Shown piece after piece: positions 35,001-43,674 of a stretch of 64,000 nt of DNA. This DNA comes from Myxococcaceae bacterium. Lineage in GTDB: Bacteria; Myxococcota_A; Polyangia; Polyangiales; Ga0077539. The notes beneath the pieces are model-generated. The model saw only the letters and a list, made by a program, of their open reading frames with translations. It was not told the DNA's origin and ran no database searches. A program made the translations under genes and the position numbers. The stretch spans positions 1 to 64,000 of the forward strand of contig SCUS01000041.1 of NCBI GenBank assembly GCA_004297725.1, written 5' to 3'. Each line of letters begins with the position of its first letter. Positions within the stretch are counted from its first letter, which is position 1.

Positions 35001-36940
35001 CCCGCCGAAGCGAGGCGCATCAGGAGCGCGGTGAGGTAGCGGTCTCCGGGGTCGATGCGGTGCGCCGCGACGGCGATCTCCCGCGCCCTCGCCTCGTCGC
35101 CCGCGGCCCACGCCCAGCGCGCCGCCAGCGAGGCCCACGGCCCGCCCTCGACGCCCGACGAGCGAAGGGTCTCGTGCAGCGACTCCGCCCAGCGCGACGC
35201 GAAGGCCATGGACCCGACGGAGGCCCAGAGGATGGCCGCGACCTCCTTGGTCCATGCGGCGTCGCCGGTGGCCTCGACCATCTGCTCGGCGGTGATGGCC
35301 GCGGCCTTCGCGTCCTGCAGGTCGATGAGCTCGTCGAAGAGCTGCTCCAGCAGGAGGGCGGAGCGCTCGTCGGGGTCCGCGACGTGCGGCAGCAGCGCCT
35401 CGACCGCCGCCACCCGCTCCCGAGCGAGGTCCCTCGGCTCGTGGAAGCCCACCGCCAGGTCGGGCCGACGCAGCAGGAAGAGATGGATCCGCCGCGAGAC
35501 GACGTCCCCGGGCTGTAGCTCGAGCGCCTCGCGCACCCGGCGCAGCGCCTCGCGCCCATCGCGGCGGAGCAGGAGCACCACCAGCGCGCTGGCGCGGAGG
35601 AGCGCGGCGCGGTCGGCGGGGTCCGCGGCCTGGGCGCCCAGCCGATCGAACTGCGTGAGCAGCGTGTGAAGGTCGCCGGAGACCGACGACTGCTCGATGA
35701 GCGCCGCCCTCGCCGCCCCGCTCGCCGGGTCGCTCCGCAGGGCGGCCCGGAGGAAATCCCCGGCCTCGGGGACGCGCCCCTCCATCGCCGCGCGCTCGGC
35801 GCAGCGGAAGTGCAGCGACGCCCGCATCGCGTCGTCGCCGAAGCCCTTGCCCAGCAGCCACTCGGCGTGCTGCGCCGACTCCTCGATCTCGCCCGCCAGG
35901 TCGGCCAGGATCATCGACCCGAAGCGCGACCGCACGTCGTCATCGAGGGCGATCGCCTGCTCGATGCGGTACGTCACCGTCGCCGACTCGGCCGCGAACG
36001 AGAGGTGCACCCGCGCCGACGAGAGGTGCAGCCGGGCCGCCAGCCGCCGCGCGACCTGCGCATCGCCGAGCTCCTGCGCCGGGCCGCCGACCTGCGCCGC
36101 GGTGACCCCGCCCGACGCGACCGCCGCCGCGAGGTTGGCCCGGGACTCCATCGCCCGAGCCGCGTCGTCGAGGCGCCCGAGCCGCAGCGCGAGGCGCTCG
36201 ACGCCTACGAGCGCACGCCACCGCACCGACTCGATGGTGGCGGCCTCGTGGAGGCAGCGCAGCGCCTCGGCCAGCGACTCTGGAGTCGCTCGCGAGGTGT
36301 GGATCTCCACCAGCTCGAACAGCAGCGCGGCTCGCCGGGCGGGGTCGGCGGTGAGCCTCGCGAGCTGGGCGACCGCGATGGCTCGCTCCGAGGGCTCGCC
36401 CCGCACCAGGGCGGCGCGCTCGAGGTTGGCCCAGCCGAGGGCGTGCGTCGGGTCGGCGGCGACGGCGGCCTGGTACGAGGCGACGGCGGTGTCGCGATCG
36501 CCCAGGGCGTCTTCCGCGAGCTCTCCCCGCAGCACCAGCGCGTCGGCCCGGTCTCGCGCGGTGGGCGCCGTGCGCGCCTGCGCCTCGAGCAGCTTGCCGA
36601 GGTTGGTGAAGCTCGCGCGGCGTCGGTAGAGGCGCACCAGCGCGTCGAGCGGCGGGCGAAACGACGAGCGCGCGTTGTAGGCCGCGAGGTGGCTGCGCGC
36701 CGCGGCGGGCTGGTCTCCGACGAGCGACTCCTCGAGCTCCGCGATGCCGTAGAGGATGGCCGAGCGCTGCTCCCGGTCGGTGACGACCTCGGCCTCCGCG
36801 CGGAGCACCCGCAGCACCTCCGACCACGCCTCGGCGGTCGCGGGCTCTAACGGAAACGGCAATCGGTCCGCTGGCGCGTTCGGCGGGAGGCTTCGCGGGG
36901 CGGGACTCTCAACTCCATCGGCCTTCAGATCAGAGGACAT
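32090..36940 (-). CDS. Giant TPR-like repeat protein B
   Basis: A 1,616-residue protein with no signal peptide or membrane helix. After a 35-residue Pro-rich start, almost the whole length consists of Ala/Leu/Arg-rich helical pairs with TPR signatures (for example YQAAVAADPTHALGWANLER and EALELQPGDVVSRR). The final 220 residues contain a non-repeat domain (DFELYVGAGDDRVLALPGEP, VVGRHVDVV, ELLFASRSLGG) related to that of protein A: both follow the order E-L/I-Y/F, A-L-P, a strand, then a long helix with LL. The gene overlaps protein A by 8 bp, suggesting translational coupling and equal dosage. I cannot name a family; a scaffold role for the pair is inferred. Confidence 0.75.
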   Translation of the reverse strand: MSSDLKADGVESPAPRSLPPNAPADRLPFPLEPATAEAWSEVLRVLRAEAEVVTDREQRSAILYGIAELEESLVGDQPAAARSHLAAYNARSSFRPPLDALVRLYRRRASFTNLGKLLEAQARTAPTARDRADALVLRGELAEDALGDRDTAVASYQAAVAADPTHALGWANLERAALVRGEPSERAIAVAQLARLTADPARRAALLFELVEIHTSRATPESLAEALRCLHEAATIESVRWRALVGVERLALRLGRLDDAARAMESRANLAAAVASGGVTAAQVGGPAQELGDAQVARRLAARLHLSSARVHLSFAAESATVTYRIEQAIALDDDVRSRFGSMILADLAGEIEESAQHAEWLLGKGFGDDAMRASLHFRCAERAAMEGRVPEAGDFLRAALRSDPASGAARAALIEQSSVSGDLHTLLTQFDRLGAQAADPADRAALLRASALVVLLLRRDGREALRRVREALELQPGDVVSRRIHLFLLRRPDLAVGFHEPRDLARERVAAVEALLPHVADPDERSALLLEQLFDELIDLQDAKAAAITAEQMVEATGDAAWTKEVAAILWASVGSMAFASRWAESLHETLRSSGVEGGPWASLAARWAWAAGDEARAREIAVAAHRIDPGDRYLTALLMRLASAGREGALLLETAERAADADPDGGVRWLVLAAAWLRTLGALDLARRALADASERAPTDPAVQAVVFGSSSWLEDPSLRTALLSRDDLPGEGSAELVALRVEEVLFRLFVDRDRPEAVAAVDRLSARGGRDAVAATLLELVVRGAESGPDSPETAETLRALLALVDGDDPLRAGLELELARVLGGSAATQDEAAVARELIDSEQPTTGATRLLSLLDAIQRDAFELVPGALLRLADIEEGDAQERLRAVALMGLWSRGRKREALALAELIPGRVASSLVRSEVPPGGVEGAAVFARALSERARIAGRDAQLGWRAAAANWHSVGGDPSSALAEAEAVLASRPEDVLARDVQRVASRRLGRWEGVAEACETLGRTVRDGERSARFWEEAGVVALERLKQPSRAEGALREALERWPGRSVSYRLLRRLLEAKNDTAGLEALVSRRLVGERDPAAQVALRWEQARLRRALGLREGALESAQAVVAAEPHHVAALALIAEIHAGSGRLPEAAGALAALGSAPSAPEGQRRAALLGALEIRQSRLGDAPGALDIFARLEGLGWLDQPLALRALALARSSGDPAASLRFAQASLRLADSEEARLAAHLRLVEIQASGLADRAAAWRAALAAHEQFPRSLAVLRAAEAQGSRAEVAALARRTIEALRERLPLSTDTAATALDLSAAALIAGEPVLSRAADRLARWAGASVAVTAPGLPSKGSLRDPSTQLRVRAVADKGRATAIVELIEPELLPLRGLTLDALHLGRAERVRGASPVRDALAPFAAACGVSDFELYVGAGDDRVLALPGEPMVIVVGRHVDVVRDLGQRYRLVAELLFASRSLGGWTVDEPSHAASRWLASLVAAGVEVQSPPPDAALVRAVGKLQSRRVRKAVMEFGKSLPLGDAQRELLAASVGICTTVRRSALAVSGSIADAVADASRYDAPGASASAPGSARRDALQFAVSDALVGVVLDLGIDHV

Positions 36941-36992
36941 CCGCGGTGGGCCGGGATACTAAGCCCAGCGGCATTCGCGCCGCTACAACTCA

Positions 36993-38390
36993 TCACGAGG
37001 ACGCGGAGATCGGGGGGACGACCGAGATCGCCCGCGCGCGCAGCAGCCCCACCAGGGCGCGGCCCACGGCCATCGGGCTGAGCTCGAGCTCCCTCGCGAT
37101 CTCTCGCACGCTCCGCTCTCCATCGACCGCCGCGAGCACCCGGCGCGCGTCGACGTCGTGGGCCACGCCGACGCCGGTCTCTCGCAGCGCCACCGCCCGC
37201 TCCATGGGCACGAGGGCCTCGATGGCGTCCCACTCCTCGGCCCGCTGCGCGGCGTCGGCGATGCACTCCTCGACCCCGAGACCGAGCCCGGCGTCGCCCG
37301 ACGCGAGGCCCTCTCCGGGCGCGAAGCGAAACCGCCCGCCGGACCATCGCGACGCCTCGCCGAACAGCTCCAGGCTCTGCGCGGCGAGGGCTGCGCGGAG
37401 GTGCTCTTCGGAGATGCGCCGCGTCGCCACGAGCGCGCGGCCGAGCGGCGCCCCGCGGGCTGCGCCGGAGGCGATGAAGGCGTCGAGCGCGGCGCGGGAG
37501 AGCGCGCCGGCCCCCACGAGGTGCCGCCCCAGTCGATGCTCGGCGCCGACCGCGACGCCGATGACCTGGTCGACGAGCCCCGCGCGAAGGCACATCTCCA
37601 CCGCCGCGCTGCCGACCTTCGCGGAGCGCTCGACCCGTAGGACTCCATGGAGCCCGGCGGCCTCGACGAGCCGCAGCACCTGGGCGAGCGACACCACCCC
37701 GAGCACCCCCTCGAGCCCGGCGGCACCGCGCAACGAGGGGTCGAGCGCGCGGGCCTCCCTGGCCAGCTCGATCGCCGCGGCGAGGCTCATGTGGTGGCGC
37801 AAGGCCTGCGAGAGCAGGTCGTCGTGGGCGTCGACGCCGGCCTCGACGATCTCCCGCACCGCCGGCCCGAGGTGGCGCACCAGCAGGTCGACGAGCCGGT
37901 CGCGCGAGGCCTCCGGGCCCGCGGTCCATCGGGCGAGGCGCACGCCGCGCATGGAGAGGGCCGCGCCGGGCGCCTCGGTGGGCGCCGACACCACGCTGGT
38001 CAGGGCGCTGGCCTCGACGCGGGCGCGCTCGAGCGCGGAGCGCACCAGGTCGAGCAGGGCCGTCGGGGTGAAGGGCTTCACCAGCGTCGCGACGGCCCCG
38101 GTCTGCTGGCCGAAGCGCGCCCCGATGGACTCCGCCCTCGCGGACATCAGCACCAGCGGAACCTCGGCCCCGCCGGGGACTCCGCGCATCGCCTGCGCGA
38201 ACTGGTAGCCGTTGAGCCGGGGCATCACGAAGTCGACCAGCGCCAGGTCGAAGGTCGAGCGGTGGACGCGCTCGAGCCCGTCGACGCCGTCCACGGCGGT
38301 CTCGACCGAGTACCCGGCGCCCCGAAGCACCGCCTCGACCAGGTGGCGCACCGTCGCGCTGTCTTCGACAACAAGGATCCGGGCGGTCAT
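36993..38390 (-). CDS. Response regulator with DUF4388 (PATAN-like) output
   Basis: The 465-residue protein starts with a complete receiver domain (1-120): acidic pair E9-D10, phosphoacceptor Asp53 (ALVDFVMP), Ser in LMSAR and Lys105 (LVKPF). A linker region follows, then a DUF4388-type domain near residues 225-330 ([29 protein letters not shown]), and helical segments to the C-terminus, including a possible winged-helix-like end ([26 protein letters not shown]). DUF4388 proteins are common in myxobacteria and linked to gliding, Frz-type and small-GTPase signalling. It is divergent from pyrR across 113 bp, with its own TTGACC-N18-GATATC promoter candidate. No cognate kinase adjoins it. Confidence 0.85.
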   Translation of the reverse strand: MTARILVVEDSATVRHLVEAVLRGAGYSVETAVDGVDGLERVHRSTFDLALVDFVMPRLNGYQFAQAMRGVPGGAEVPLVLMSARAESIGARFGQQTGAVATLVKPFTPTALLDLVRSALERARVEASALTSVVSAPTEAPGAALSMRGVRLARWTAGPEASRDRLVDLLVRHLGPAVREIVEAGVDAHDDLLSQALRHHMSLAAAIELAREARALDPSLRGAAGLEGVLGVVSLAQVLRLVEAAGLHGVLRVERSAKVGSAAVEMCLRAGLVDQVIGVAVGAEHRLGRHLVGAGALSRAALDAFIASGAARGAPLGRALVATRRISEEHLRAALAAQSLELFGEASRWSGGRFRFAPGEGLASGDAGLGLGVEECIADAAQRAEEWDAIEALVPMERAVALRETGVGVAHDVDARRVLAAVDGERSVREIARELELSPMAVGRALVGLLRARAISVVPPISASS

Positions 38391-38422
38391 CGGCAGACGG
38401 CTTGGTGGGGCACCGGGCGGTC

Positions 38423-38452
38423 GATATCACCCGCGGGCCCTGCGCCGGTCAA
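38423..38452 (-). promoter_or_regulatory. Promoter candidate of the DUF4388 regulator
   Basis: Read on the minus strand: TTGACC (38447-38452), 18-bp spacer, GATATC (38423-38428). Transcription would begin about 25 bp before the ATG at 38390. Confidence 0.4.
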
Positions 38453-38467
38453 GGCGGGCGTGCGGCG

Positions 38468-38497
38468 TTGCCGCGGCGCGCGGTGGGCGACTATCGT
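38468..38497 (+). promoter_or_regulatory. Promoter candidate of pyrR, probably leaderless
   Basis: TTGCCG (38468-38473), 18-bp spacer, TATCGT (38492-38497). The expected start of transcription, about 7 bp on, coincides with the pyrR ATG at 38504, and no Shine-Dalgarno is present. A small palindrome (GCGGC-GTT-GCCGC, 38462-38474) overlaps the -35. Confidence 0.45.
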
Positions 38498-38503
38498 CGC
38501 GCC

Positions 38504-39082
38504 ATGACGACGGCATCGAGGCAGCCGGCCCGCGTGGTGATGGACGAGTCCGCGGTGTCCGCTGCGCTCCAGCGCATGGCGGGCGAGATCGCCGCGAGGC
38601 ACCCCGAGGGGGCGCTCGCGCTGGTGGGGGTGCTCCGCGGGGGCGCTCCGCTGGCGGCCCGGCTGCGCTCGCTGCTCTCCGCCGCAGGGCGCGCCGGGGC
38701 GCTGTTCGGCACCGTCGACATCACCCTCTACCGCGACGACGCCGCGACGGCGCTGCCCAACCCCCAGATCGGGCGCAGCGAGATCCCCTTCGAGGTCGAG
38801 GGGCGCGTGGTGATCCTCGTCGACGACGTGCTCTACACCGGGCGCACCACGCGCGCGGCCATCGACGCGGTGATGGACTATGGCCGCCCCCGGGCGATCG
38901 AGCTCGCGGTGCTGGTCGACCGCGGCCACCGCGAGCTGCCCATCCAGGCCGACTACGTGGGGCTGCGCATCGACACCTCCCGGCGCGAGCGCGTCGAGGT
39001 GCGCGTCGACCCGGTCGACGAGCTCGCCGCCGTCGTCGAGGTGCTCGGGCCCGCAGAAAACACCCCCGCTCCCGGCGGTTGA
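38504..39082 (+). CDS. pyrR: PyrR-type phosphoribosyltransferase / pyrimidine regulator
   Basis: PyrR binds UMP and can regulate pyr gene expression; many members also have uracil phosphoribosyltransferase activity. The 192-residue protein has the PRPP-binding loop [20 protein letters not shown] (about 102-121), the substrate block [12 protein letters not shown] near 40-50, and VDITLYRDD, all characteristic of PyrR. It lies 20 bp before pyrB, the usual gene order. Outside Gram-positive bacteria the regulatory mode is uncertain; I see no anti-terminator structure upstream, and the transcript may have no leader at all, which argues against leader attenuation of its own gene. Confidence 0.92.
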   Translation: MTTASRQPARVVMDESAVSAALQRMAGEIAARHPEGALALVGVLRGGAPLAARLRSLLSAAGRAGALFGTVDITLYRDDAATALPNPQIGRSEIPFEVEGRVVILVDDVLYTGRTTRAAIDAVMDYGRPRAIELAVLVDRGHRELPIQADYVGLRIDTSRRERVEVRVDPVDELAAVVEVLGPAENTPAPGG

Positions 39083-39102
39083 GCTCTATCCTCCGCCCCG
39101 CG

Positions 39103-40041
<939 letters not shown>

Positions 40042-40068
40042 GCCGTCTCGTCCTTGGGGGTGCGCCGC

Positions 40069-40098
40069 TTGCTGGCACCACGGGTCGCCGTGTAGATA
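40069..40098 (+). promoter_or_regulatory. Promoter candidate of the desaturase gene
   Basis: TTGCTG (40069-40074), 18-bp spacer, TAGATA (40093-40098). The start codon GTG at 40111 follows at 13 bp, leaving only a very short leader. Confidence 0.4.
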
Positions 40099-40110
40099 CC
40101 CACGGCAACC

Positions 40111-41163
40111 GTGACGACCTCCCTCAACGCCGACCTCTCGCAGCCCCTTCCGCAGCCCCAGACCGCCTTCGATCGCCGGCTCGCGGGGATGATCCTCGAC
40201 CCCCGCGACCTGCCCTTCCTGCACCTGATTCTCGGGTGCCTCGCGGTGGCCACCCTCGGCGTCGGGCTCTTCTTCAGCGGACCCTGGGTCTGGTACCTCG
40301 CCCCCCTCTACTGGGCGGTGGTCTTCCTGGGCTTCGAGGATCGCTTCATCCTGATGCTCCACTGCACGTCGCACCGGCAGCTCTTCCGCCCGGAGCATCG
40401 GCGGCTCAACCACGTCATCCCGTGGGTGATCGGCCCCTTCTTCGGCGAGACCCCGGAGACCTACTTCGTCCACCACATGGGGATGCACCACCCCGAGAAC
40501 AACCTCGCCGACGACCTGTCCTCGACGATGCGGTACCGCCGCGACCGGCTCTCGCACTGGCTGCACTACCTCTTCAGCTTCCTCTCGGTGGGCCCCGCCC
40601 TGCTCGCCGTCTACCACTGGCGCAAGCACAACAAGAAGATGCTCCAGCGCATGCTCGCCGGGGAGCTCAGCTTCTACGCGGTGGTGGCCGTGCTCCTCGC
40701 CATCAACTGGCAGGCGACGCTGGTGGTCTTCGTCATCCCGGTGCTGCTCGTCCGCACGCTGATGATGGCCGGCAACTGGGCCCAGCACGCCTTCGTCGAC
40801 GCCAGCGACCCGGCCAACCCCTACAAGAACAGCCTCACCTGCATCAACACCCGCTACAACCGCCGGTGCTTCAACGACGGCTATCACATCCACCACCACG
40901 TGAAGCCCCGCTGCCACTGGACCGAGTACCCCACCGAGTTCGAGAGCAACAAGGACGAGTACGGCCGCCAGGACGCCATCGTCTTCGACGGCATCGACTT
41001 CTTCCAGGTGTGGGCGCTGCTGATGGCGGGACAGTGGAAGTCCCTCGCGAAGCGCTTCGTTCAGCTCCCCGGGGCGCCGGTGCGCGACGAGGCCGCGATC
41101 ATCGCGTTCCTCCAGTCGCGGGTGGCGCCCATCGCGCCGTCGGGATCAGCCGTCGCCCAGTAG
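40111..41163 (+). CDS. Membrane fatty acid desaturase family protein
   Basis: The 350-residue integral membrane enzyme has three His boxes for a di-iron centre: HCTSH (84-88), HHMGMHH (121-127) and HIHHH near residue 260. Hydrophobic helices lie at about 35-57, 60-80, 188-206 and 223-245. The family introduces double bonds into acyl chains or hydroxylates lipids; the pattern with HxxxH rather than a longer first box suits desaturases or carotenoid/sphingolipid-type oxygenases, so the exact substrate is open. The start is GTG at 40111. Convergent with the methyltransferase gene, overlapping it by 18 bp. Confidence 0.88.
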   Translation: MTTSLNADLSQPLPQPQTAFDRRLAGMILDPRDLPFLHLILGCLAVATLGVGLFFSGPWVWYLAPLYWAVVFLGFEDRFILMLHCTSHRQLFRPEHRRLNHVIPWVIGPFFGETPETYFVHHMGMHHPENNLADDLSSTMRYRRDRLSHWLHYLFSFLSVGPALLAVYHWRKHNKKMLQRMLAGELSFYAVVAVLLAINWQATLVVFVIPVLLVRTLMMAGNWAQHAFVDASDPANPYKNSLTCINTRYNRRCFNDGYHIHHHVKPRCHWTEYPTEFESNKDEYGRQDAIVFDGIDFFQVWALLMAGQWKSLAKRFVQLPGAPVRDEAAIIAFLQSRVAPIAPSGSAVAQ

Positions 41164-41706
41164 CCGGTCGAGGATGATCGCCACCGCGCAGCGCACCGGC
41201 AGGTGGTTGTACCCACCGGGGCGCACCGGGGCGAGGTGCACGTCCGCGCGGTCGAGCACCCGGTCGGCCAGCCCGTAGCCCGTCCCGAACATCAGCAGCC
41301 ACGGCCCATCGTCCGCCGCCATGTCCGCGCGCAGCGCCTCGAAGCTGGTCACCTCCGCGCGGGCCTTCGCCGCCGTGGTCACGACCCGGGGCGCGACGCC
41401 CTCCAGGGCCGTGATCGCCGCGATGGCCGCCTCGATGGACTCGATGTCCTTCACGATGGAGAGCGCCTCGGTGCGCTCCGGCACCCGGTCTCCCCCTTTG
41501 CCCTCGCGCCAGTAGCCGAGGATGTGGTTGACGAGGTCGCGCTGCGCCGTGATGGGCGTGACCACGTAGTAGCCCGCCACGCCGTAGGTGCGGGCGGTGC
41601 GCGCGATGTCGTGCACGTCGAGGTTGGTCACCGAGGTGGTGATCTCGTCGCCGCCGCGGCCGCGCACCGGGTGGTGCACCAGCGCCAGGTAGAGCCTCCC
41701 CTTCAT
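41146..41706 (-). CDS. SPOUT-fold RNA methyltransferase (Methyltrn_RNA_4 type, TM1570-like)
   Basis: The 186-residue protein has a SPOUT pattern: an N-terminal strand LYLALVHHPV, the block TSVTNLDVHDIARTARTYGV, and a C-terminal SAM-binding knot region LLMFGTGYGLADRVLDRAD then VRPGGYNHLPVRCAVAI. This matches the small family, often encoded beside trmD, represented by Thermotoga TM1570; the RNA target is not established as far as I know. Its ATG overlaps the trmD stop by 4 bp, implying translational coupling and a linked RNA-modification role. It ends inside the convergent desaturase gene. Confidence 0.8.
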   Translation of the reverse strand: MKGRLYLALVHHPVRGRGGDEITTSVTNLDVHDIARTARTYGVAGYYVVTPITAQRDLVNHILGYWREGKGGDRVPERTEALSIVKDIESIEAAIAAITALEGVAPRVVTTAAKARAEVTSFEALRADMAADDGPWLLMFGTGYGLADRVLDRADVHLAPVRPGGYNHLPVRCAVAIILDRLLGDG

Positions 41707-42437
41707 GGTTCGTCTCCGTCGATGAGCTTCTGGTCGTCGCGCCCCAGCTTCGCCCGGTTGAACAGGTCGGGACGCCGCTCGCGGGTGCGGCGCAGCGAGT
41801 GCCACCGGCGCCACCTCGCGACGCGCGCGTGGTCGCCGCAGCGCAGCACCTCGGGCACCAGCGCCCCGCGGAAATCCAGCGGGCGGGTGTACTGCGGATA
41901 CTCGAGCATCCCGTCCTCGCCGTGCGACTCCGTCGAGGCGCTCTCGGCGTTGCCGAGGGCCCCGGGCAGCAGCCGCACCACGGCGTCGATCATCGCCAGC
42001 GCCGCGGGCTCGCCGCCGGTGAGCACGAAGTCCCCGAGGGAGAGCTCGTCGTCGACGTAGGCGCGCACCCGCTCGTCGACGCCCTCGTAGCGGCCGCACA
42101 CGAAGGCCAGCGCCGGGCGGGCGCTCAGCTCGCGGGCGATGCTCTGGGTGAAGGGCCGCCCCGTGGGGCTCATCAGGATGCGGTACGGGGCCTCGCCGGT
42201 CTCCGGCGAGACGGGCAGCGACTCGATGGCTCCGACCACCGCGGGCGCGGTCATCACCATGCCGCTGCCGCCGCCGTAGGGCGCGTCGTCGACGGTGTGG
42301 TGCTTGTTGGTGGAGAAATCGCGGATCTGCACGCCGTGGAAGCGCACGAGCCCCTGGGTCACCGCGCGACCGACGATACTCGACCGGGTAAAGCCGTCGA
42401 GCACCTCGGGGAAGAGGGCCACCAGGTAGACGTCCAC
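41703..42437 (-). CDS. trmD: tRNA (guanine37-N1)-methyltransferase TrmD
   Basis: TrmD methylates G37 next to the anticodon, preventing +1 frameshifts. The 244-residue protein has the typical start YLVALFPEVLDGF, the block DDAPYGGGSGMVM, the knotted SAM site with FVCGRYEGVDERV and DFVLTGGEPAA, and the C-terminal tRNA-binding helices with RRWHSLRRTRERRPDL. Length is normal. It lies 3 bp after rimM and overlaps the next gene by 4 bp. The usual neighbour rplS is not present. Confidence 0.96.
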   Translation of the reverse strand: MDVYLVALFPEVLDGFTRSSIVGRAVTQGLVRFHGVQIRDFSTNKHHTVDDAPYGGGSGMVMTAPAVVGAIESLPVSPETGEAPYRILMSPTGRPFTQSIARELSARPALAFVCGRYEGVDERVRAYVDDELSLGDFVLTGGEPAALAMIDAVVRLLPGALGNAESASTESHGEDGMLEYPQYTRPLDFRGALVPEVLRCGDHARVARWRRWHSLRRTRERRPDLFNRAKLGRDDQKLIDGDEP

Positions 42438-42440
42438 CGA

Positions 42441-42968
42441 TCAGCCCTCGTCGTCGAGGGCGCCGTCCGCGAGCACCACCACGCCGGCCTCGGCGTCGAT
42501 GGAGACCAGGTTGGACTCGGTCATGGGCACCTCGCGGTCGCCCTTCGGGGTGCGCACCACCAGCGCGTCGATGGAGGGGTACGCGAGGACCTCCACCACC
42601 TCGCCCAGGGTCTCACCCGAGGCGCCGAGCACCGCCGCCCCGGGCATGTCGGAGTGGTAGAACTCCCCTTCGCCCAGCGGGGCGAAGTCGCCCCGGCGCA
42701 CGGAGACCTCGGCGAGCACCAGAGGCTCCACGGCCTCGCGGGTGCGCTCGCCGGTGAAGGTCACGGTGATGCCCTTGCCGTCCTGGGAGAGGGTGGCGAT
42801 GGAGAGCGTCTTCTCGCCGAGGCCCTCGCGCTTCAGGCGCACGGTGAGCCCGACGCGAAGGGCCTCGATGTCGTCGTTGAAGGGACGCAGCCAGATGGCG
42901 CCCTGGAGTCCCTTGGGGCGGCCGAGCACGCCCACGGGGATCCAGCGCGCGGGGTCGATGCGCGACAT
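42441..42968 (-). CDS. rimM: Ribosome maturation factor RimM
   Basis: RimM binds ribosomal protein S19 and helps mature the 30S subunit head. The 175-residue protein has the N-terminal RimM beta-barrel (PVGVLGRPKGLQGAIWLRPF) and the C-terminal PRC-barrel domain (GEFYHSDMPGAAVLGASGETLGEV, then DALVVRTPKGDREVPM). Length is normal. GGAG lies 5 bp before the ATG. It sits between khpA and trmD in the common ribosomal-maturation operon. Confidence 0.95.
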   Translation of the reverse strand: MSRIDPARWIPVGVLGRPKGLQGAIWLRPFNDDIEALRVGLTVRLKREGLGEKTLSIATLSQDGKGITVTFTGERTREAVEPLVLAEVSVRRGDFAPLGEGEFYHSDMPGAAVLGASGETLGEVVEVLAYPSIDALVVRTPKGDREVPMTESNLVSIDAEAGVVVLADGALDDEG

Positions 42969-42985
42969 TTCCGCTCCGGGGACTT

Positions 42986-43228
42986 TCAGTCTTCGACGAT
43001 GTTGAGGAGCACGCGCTGCCCGGAGACCGCCGTGGCGGCGGACAGCACGGTGCGCAAGGCGCGGGCGGTCTGGCCCCGACGACCGATGACCTTCCCGAGG
43101 TCATCGGGCGCGACGCGTAGCTCGATGACCACGGCCCCGTCGCGGGACGACTCGGACACCTTCACGGCGTCGGGCTTGTCGACCAGCGAGCGGGCGAGGT
43201 GACGGACGATGAGGAAGGGGTCGACCAT
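42986..43228 (-). CDS. khpA: KH-domain RNA-binding protein KhpA
   Basis: The 80-residue protein is a single KH domain with the GxxG loop IGRRGQTARALRTVLSA (about 49-65) preceded by a strand VVIELRVAPDDLGKV. KhpA proteins bind RNA and, with KhpB, affect growth and envelope gene expression in several bacteria. Its place between rpsP and rimM is the usual one. Size and motif leave little doubt about the family; the RNA targets are unknown. Confidence 0.93.
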   Translation of the reverse strand: MVDPFLIVRHLARSLVDKPDAVKVSESSRDGAVVIELRVAPDDLGKVIGRRGQTARALRTVLSAATAVSGQRVLLNIVED

Positions 43229-43247
43229 GGCGGCGGGATCGCGACGA

Positions 43248-43505
43248 TCAGGACGCGGCGGCGACGGCGGGGTTGCGCTTCACGAGGTTGGTGACCTCCT
43301 CGGAGAGCTGCGCGCCGACCTTCTGCCAGTGGCTCAGACGGTCGCGGTCGAGCACGAGGGTCTTGGAAGCATCCTTCGCCCGCGGGTCGTACAGACCGAT
43401 GAGCTCGATGTGCTTGCCGTCACGGGGGGCGCGCGAGTCCGTCACCACCACGCGGTAGATCGGAGTCTTCTTGGTACCCACGCGCGCCAGACGAATCTTG
43501 ACCAT
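43248..43505 (-). CDS. rpsP: 30S ribosomal protein S16
   Basis: S16 is a structural protein of the small ribosomal subunit. The 85-residue sequence starts with the invariant-type block MVKIRLARVGTKKTPIYRVV and contains DGKHIELIGLYDPR. It is the first gene of the rpsP-khpA-rimM-trmD-methyltransferase operon. ffh, often in front of it, is missing. A TTGACG-N18-TAGTTT promoter candidate lies about 70-100 bp upstream. Confidence 0.97.
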   Translation of the reverse strand: MVKIRLARVGTKKTPIYRVVVTDSRAPRDGKHIELIGLYDPRAKDASKTLVLDRDRLSHWQKVGAQLSEEVTNLVKRNPAVAAAS

Positions 43506-43572
43506 GATTGCGAGACCTTCCTAATACCGGGACTGATCAACGACGGCCCTACAATGGGCGTCAGGGGCGCGC

Positions 43573-43602
43573 AAACTACCGTCGCGACCTCCACCCCGTC
43601 AA
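43573..43602 (-). promoter_or_regulatory. Promoter candidate of the rpsP operon
   Basis: Read on the minus strand: TTGACG (43597-43602), 18-bp spacer, TAGTTT (43573-43578). It predicts a leader of about 60 nt before the rpsP ATG at 43505. Confidence 0.5.
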
Positions 43603-43674
43603 GCGCCTCCCCCTGGCGACATGCACTCGGTCTCGCTTGACGGCACCCCTGGTCCCCCGCAATCCAGGACGGCG

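Noticed and set aside
43506..43674. tRNA or small RNA in the gap before the cytochrome gene
   Set aside because: No cloverleaf, no T-loop consensus and no strong hairpin; only a promoter candidate for rpsP.
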